64,000 bases of DNA, from the NCBI GenBank assembly GCA_014529385.2, contig CM043962.1, positions 52,533,905 through 52,597,904 of the forward strand, given 5' to 3'. Below the pieces are notes generated by a model. It was not told where the DNA came from and ran no database searches. It was given only the letters and a program-made list of their open reading frames with translations. This DNA comes from Adiantum capillus-veneris. Taxonomy: Eukaryota; Streptophyta; Polypodiopsida; Polypodiales; Pteridaceae. This document shows, one piece after another, positions 59,355 to 64,000 of the stretch (position 1 is the first letter of the stretch; every line of letters starts with the position of its first letter). The position numbers and the translations under genes were made by a program.

Positions 59355-60856
59355 GTCCAGGCCCATTACAAGCTCCCCCCCTTTTTTTAACCCATAACTA
59401 ACAGGTAGAGAGGCTAAACTGCATTCCATATGTGATCATAAGTGCATTCCATATGTGATCATAATTGTACCAAAATATGGCAGCATTTCAGTAACCAAAA
59501 ACAAACTATATGCATAGCCAGCACCACCACCAGGCAATCAGCCCATATGCTTACCTTCTGGTTCTTTTTTAAAAATGATAGATGTCATATTCCTGCTCAG
59601 TAGCAGAGGATGAGTCAAGAAGCCAAATAATAATCTATATTGATGTGAATTATACAAGGATTATACCAAAATTATACCAAAATTTTGAGACCAAAAAAAA
59701 AAACCAGCTGGTGGCCAGTGACTATGCATTAAAGTTAGTTAGTGGGCAAGACTTTTACAGATTTCTACATTCAGTGAGCACGACTGGAAGCCAGCAAGAA
59801 AATAATCATAATCTTTTACTATTCCAAGGTTAAAAAACCTGTCCTCGCCAGTATCATTACCAGAGTTTATCATCACCAGGTTTCAGTCAGTATCAGATAA
59901 AGAATCCCAAAGCAGTACTATCACCAAAATTTGTATGCATACCTAGAACCATCACTAGTATTTAATGTCAACTTTTATGCAGTCAGTACCAACCAAGCAT
60001 CCAAAGAAAAATCTCCTTTGTCAATGTGAGAAGATCAAAGAATTCAAAAAGACTAGTTTTTCAATAAGGTTTTTATTAAATTCCTATTTTATAGTCAAAT
60101 ATCATAGTCAAATATCAGAGCATGGATCTGAAGTTATAATATTTAAAGAAACCTGTGAGCAGTCGCCATGCCAAGTAGATTTCCCAACAGCTAAGGAAGA
60201 CCAAGCCTAAGTGAGGGGAGAAAAACACCCTCACCTTTTGTAGTGGAGGAATCAGGGATGCACTCCGACAGATGCTCATTAGAGGTGGTGTCGCGGCTGC
60301 CTAGCCTTGATGAATGTGCGAGGTAATCCTGGTAGGATTCTATTCATGAGTGGGAGGTAGGGAAGCCAAGGCAGGCAACTTTCCATCAGAGCGGGGCAGT
60401 GATACAATATGAAAGTCGCGACACCATGATAAAACCTAAGTGGAGACAATGAACTCGACAGCCGCTCGGGTTTTTGAGGGGCCAGACAATAGGTTTTAGC
60501 TTAAAAACTAAAACTGGTAGGAGGTAGATTATGGGACAGTATCCATAGGGTAGCTAGCACAAGATGTTGGGAAGGCTTTAATTTTATCGTAAACTCTAAT
60601 ATCAACCAATGTGATAACAAATCAAGCATTTGTACAACACAGGGTAATCCCTTACCCGAACACCTCAATTTAAATGTTTGAGCTCAGACAGTGATTCAAA
60701 GTTTAGTCTACGACCCCCTCCAGATGAGGTGCTAGAGCCACCATAGCCCCAAGGCAATAATTTAGCAACTAAAACATAAGGTAAAATCCCCTAAAGCCAC
60801 AATAGAACATTAACCGAGCCCCATAGATGCTATCTAGGTAAGAAGTCATGACCAAG
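59355..60856. other. Unassigned, no gene recognised
   Basis: Only short frames and no transposon protein. A segment near 60200-60235 (AAGCCTAAGTGAGGGG followed by CCCTCACC) resembles one near 43723-43760, so part of it may be an unrecognised dispersed repeat. Confidence 0.4.
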
Positions 60857-61400
<544 letters not shown>

Positions 61401-61458
61401 AGTGTTAAATATCAACAAATATCCATTCTTAGAACAATAAGCCATAGATGAAAGTGAC

Positions 61459-61757
61459 ATGTGTGTGTGTGTGTGGTTGTTTTTACATAAATAATAAGAC
61501 ATAATTAAAATTGTACATTCAAAAGATAGCTAGCTCTAGAGAAAGGGAAACGATAAGTACAAAAACAACTCAATCTTAGAATTATCTTTGTATAATGCTT
61601 ATAAGAATGAAGCCTCATTCCAGTATACAGATATCAAAAGTACTTCCCCAACAGTAGGTGCAAGTGTAATCATGTGTAGACAATTACTTTAAGAAAAAAA
61701 AACATCCAAGATAAGATAGAGTTCTAACTTGCATCCATCCAAACAAGACAACAGATA
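61459..61757 (+). repeat. (TG)n-headed dispersed repeat, copy 3, cut by an LTR
   Basis: A short TG run is followed by AGCTAGCTCTAGAGAAAGG, GAATGAAGCCTCATTCCAG and CAAGACAACAGATA. At that point, where copy 1 continues TGTTAGAC, the sequence switches to the LTR that starts TGTAACATTT. The break supports the LTR boundary at 61758. Confidence 0.75.
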
Positions 61758-63348
61758 TGTAACATTTAATGGCCTAAAATCTTATGTGTAGCGGAAATTA
61801 GCATGAATATAGTGGGCATTTCATTAGAATAGATTCCTAATGAGAATTACAAGAGTGCTTGGGTGGAGAGAGCAACAAAAAGCATAACACCTAGTTAGAT
61901 AGCATCGACAATACTTTCAAAAGAGAGAGCAATTAAGCTATTGACAACAGTTGAGGACCGGATTTGCATGGAGCCGGTCCCCCCTCCAAAAGGCTTTGTA
62001 TTATGGTTTCTCCCATCAAGAGAGACATTGTACAATACAATTCTTTGTGTTCCTTCAAGACTAGCTAGTGCAATGAAGATGGAAGCTTCATACACCAAGC
62101 AAAACACTTAATCAAACACAACTTGAATTATCCCCGTTCTCAGACCCAAGACCTCACACACCTTCGAAGATGGTGAGAGCTAGCAGGGTATGAGAGTAGA
62201 TTGAGAAGAAAAAGAAGTATCTTACGAGAAAGATGTACATCTCCTCACATAATCACTCATATTAGCATAGCTTAGCTTAGTAATTAGCTTGGTAGAGAAG
62301 ATGAGCATGCATTGAAGCTTGGCTCTTGGTTGGATTTGCATCCATATGCCAAGAGAGTGTTGATGTAGGCTTCTATCTCACAAGCTTGGAGTAGGTGATG
62401 AGCTCTCCATTAAAGCTTGGGAGGAGATAGAGTATTCTTCCTTTACACATGGTCAAGTGTGAGTGTGTGTGTGTCAATGCCAAGCAAAAATCAGCCCCCC
62501 CTCTCTCTTGGGCGAGCCCTAGCTGCTAATTAGGTCTGGCTTTTGCCTCATTGGACCTCCCCAGGTCAAGCCAATAGGAATTAAGCAGCATAAGTGATAG
62601 CCTTCTGACATGTGTCCCCCTTTCCCCTTTTGTGAGAGCTTTAGGTAATTAAATAATTAAACTAAACTCTCATTGGACCCCTTTGCCTCCTGGCCAATAG
62701 GAATCAAGCAAGCCATGGGGCTCCTGAATGCTCATTGGACCCCTTGGGAGACTGCCCAATAGTCTTCTAGGAGACTTAATTCTCATTGGTTTCTTTTATT
62801 AAATGTTTTTAAATTAATTAAACTAGATTTACTCTAGCTTAATTCTCATTGGTCCACTTCAAGGGTCTTCCAATAGGAATTGGGCACACCTTGTGGGCAT
62901 CTGGCCTAGGGAGCTAACATGTGTCCCTCATTCCCTTTGTGTAAAGGGAGCCTGTGTGTGTGTGTGTGGCTTTCTCTCTCATCCCCTAGCTTTGGGGCTC
63001 GCCCCCTCCCATGTAGGGATGTGCAAAGACTTTTTAGGGCACACACTAAGCATCCAATTTTCCCTAGGGTTGACCTTTGGACACAACCTTTGAATTTTGG
63101 AACCTTAGCATTTTGGAAGTCTTAATGGGCTGAACCTTAGGGTCTTTTTGGCCCATTGTTTCACATGGCTCTTTTGCAGATGGCCCCCCCTTTGGATCCC
63201 TATTTTCCCTCCTTTGGATCCCTACTGTGGCCGGTCTGCTAGCTTAACCAATATTCTAGCTTTTTCTCCCTTGGCACTTCCCCACATTAAATGATCAGTT
63301 TAATATGAGAAAATCATTTAGGAGAATTAGATATTGATTATTATGACA
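61758..63348 (-). repeat. 3' LTR of a chromodomain gypsy element (1591 bp)
   Basis: It begins TGTAACA and ends TATGACA on the plus strand (TGT...ACA). The left border falls inside a dispersed-repeat copy. The right border is next to a purine tract on the minus strand and about 360 bp from the chromodomain frame. The partner LTR lies outside the window, so the borders are inferred. Confidence 0.68.
62548..62877. promoter_or_regulatory. CCAAT-box array in LTR
   Basis: CATTGG occurs at about 62549, 62671, 62733, 62784 and 62847. CCAATAG occurs at about 62571, 62694, 62755 and 62870. They form units of CATTGGACC, then 15-20 bp, then CCAATAGGAAT, repeated with drift. ATTGG is CCAAT on the other strand, so each unit presents two inverted CCAAT boxes, the site class bound by NF-Y. 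Confidence 0.65.
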
Positions 63349-63365
63349 TTACCTCTCTCTTGAAA
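63349..63365 (-). promoter_or_regulatory. Candidate polypurine tract
   Basis: The minus strand reads AAGAGAGAGGTAA immediately before the LTR start TGTCATAAT. A purine run next to the 3' LTR is expected for plus-strand priming. Confidence 0.6.
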
Positions 63366-63705
63366 TCATAGTCGTCCTCGACTATGGTGTAGAGAAGATA
63401 AAGCATATGCATGAGTCCTTTTCTTAGCGGGTAGAGGATCCCTATGTTACCCTACGACATCATTCCATAATGGATGACTAGTCCATTTGGCGCTTGAGAG
63501 CCTGAGGCTGCCGCAAGCATGTCTGCATATTAGTCCTATCAGTCTTCCATAGTAGAGTGACAAGCTCTACTTGGTGTTCGGGAGACGTCGTCTCCGCAAA
63601 CTTGATCTAAGCATGCATACTACTTCATTTTTGTGCACAAATAAAGAAAAAGAGAGTCTTATAAGACAAAAATTTTTGTTCATTTTTAACATTTTGTACA
63701 TTTGC

Positions 63706-64000
63706 TTACTCTTGGGAAGCATTGTAAGCATTGACAAGGTTTAGGTTATCCTTTAATTGTATGCCTTGCATCCATCTAGCATCTTCAAAAGGATAATTCT
63801 TAAACTTAATAAGATATCGTCGGATAGTCTTACCGCCTCTTAATACCTTGTCTTCATGTCGGAGAATGGACTCGGGCTGCAGCACCTCCTCGTGGTCCTC
63901 GATCTCCGGTGGGTCTTCAATAGTTGGTTCTTGAGGTGGCTCTCCTTTGTAAGGCTTTAATAGGCTCACATGAAAAGCATTGTGTATGAGCCAATGATTG
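63706..64000 (-). CDS. Chromodomain at integrase C-terminus of gypsy chromovirus (partial)
   Basis: The frame enters from the window edge with FHVSLLKPYKGE, the conserved end of gypsy integrase. An acidic linker follows (IEDPPEIEDHEEVLQPE) and then a chromodomain: ILRHEDKVLRGGKTIRRYL and IKFKNYPFEDARWMQ, with the aromatic residues Y and W in the usual places. It stops after NAYNASQE. Chromodomains are thought to steer integration toward marked chromatin. The segment visible is open, with the natural C-terminus at 63706. Confidence 0.88.
   Translation of the reverse strand, partial: NHWLIHNAFHVSLLKPYKGEPPQEPTIEDPPEIEDHEEVLQPESILRHEDKVLRGGKTIRRYLIKFKNYPFEDARWMQGIQLKDNLNLVNAYNASQE

Overview
This window looks like intergenic DNA from a large, repeat-rich land-plant nuclear genome. 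No intact host gene, rRNA, tRNA or CRISPR array was recognised. The plant call rests on the element types: Ty3/gypsy elements including a Tat-type one with a second, archaeal-type RNase H, a Ty1/copia element with UBN2-type gag and an initiator-tRNA-Met primer site, a chromodomain gypsy element, and a plant-style LINE with a CCHC ORF1. The gypsy proteins resemble families I associate with ferns and other seed-free plants; that is inference and the species is not determined.

Layout. 0.5-2.3 kb is a tandem array built around a near-perfect palindrome. 3.8-7.0 kb holds small copia and gypsy remnants. 7.6-13.24 kb is a decayed gypsy element (called D, minus strand), abutting at 13.24 kb a 3'-truncated copia element (E, minus strand, 13.24-17.24 kb) with a 227-bp 5' LTR and primer site. 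19.07-22.15 kb is a rearranged Tat-like remnant in which an ORF1/coiled-coil region runs into RNase H sequence. 22.2-23.3 kb is a second palindrome array with the same spacing pattern as the first but a different palindrome. 24.5-41 kb is an old gypsy element (A, minus strand) split by a young Tat-type element (B, minus strand). B has a 1418-codon gag-pol frame and a 2.08-kb LTR. A 3198-bp direct duplication (LTR plus 1.1 kb of element A) surrounds B in an arrangement that ordinary insertion does not produce. 45.3-51.9 kb is a LINE with target duplications, inserted in an older coding-like sequence. 53-61.8 kb carries microsatellites, a dispersed repeat family headed by (TG)n, and a 75-bp tandem array containing a 14-bp palindrome. 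The right end is the 3' end of a chromodomain gypsy element (minus strand) with a 1.59-kb LTR carrying an array of CCAAT boxes on both strands.

How it fits together. The window records nested insertion and decay. B is the youngest element: its two LTR copies differ at about eight of 3198 positions by eye. A, D, E and the LINE are broken by stops and frameshifts. The features most worth following are the two palindrome arrays that share a spacing grammar, the abnormal duplication around B, and the (TG)n-headed repeat family.
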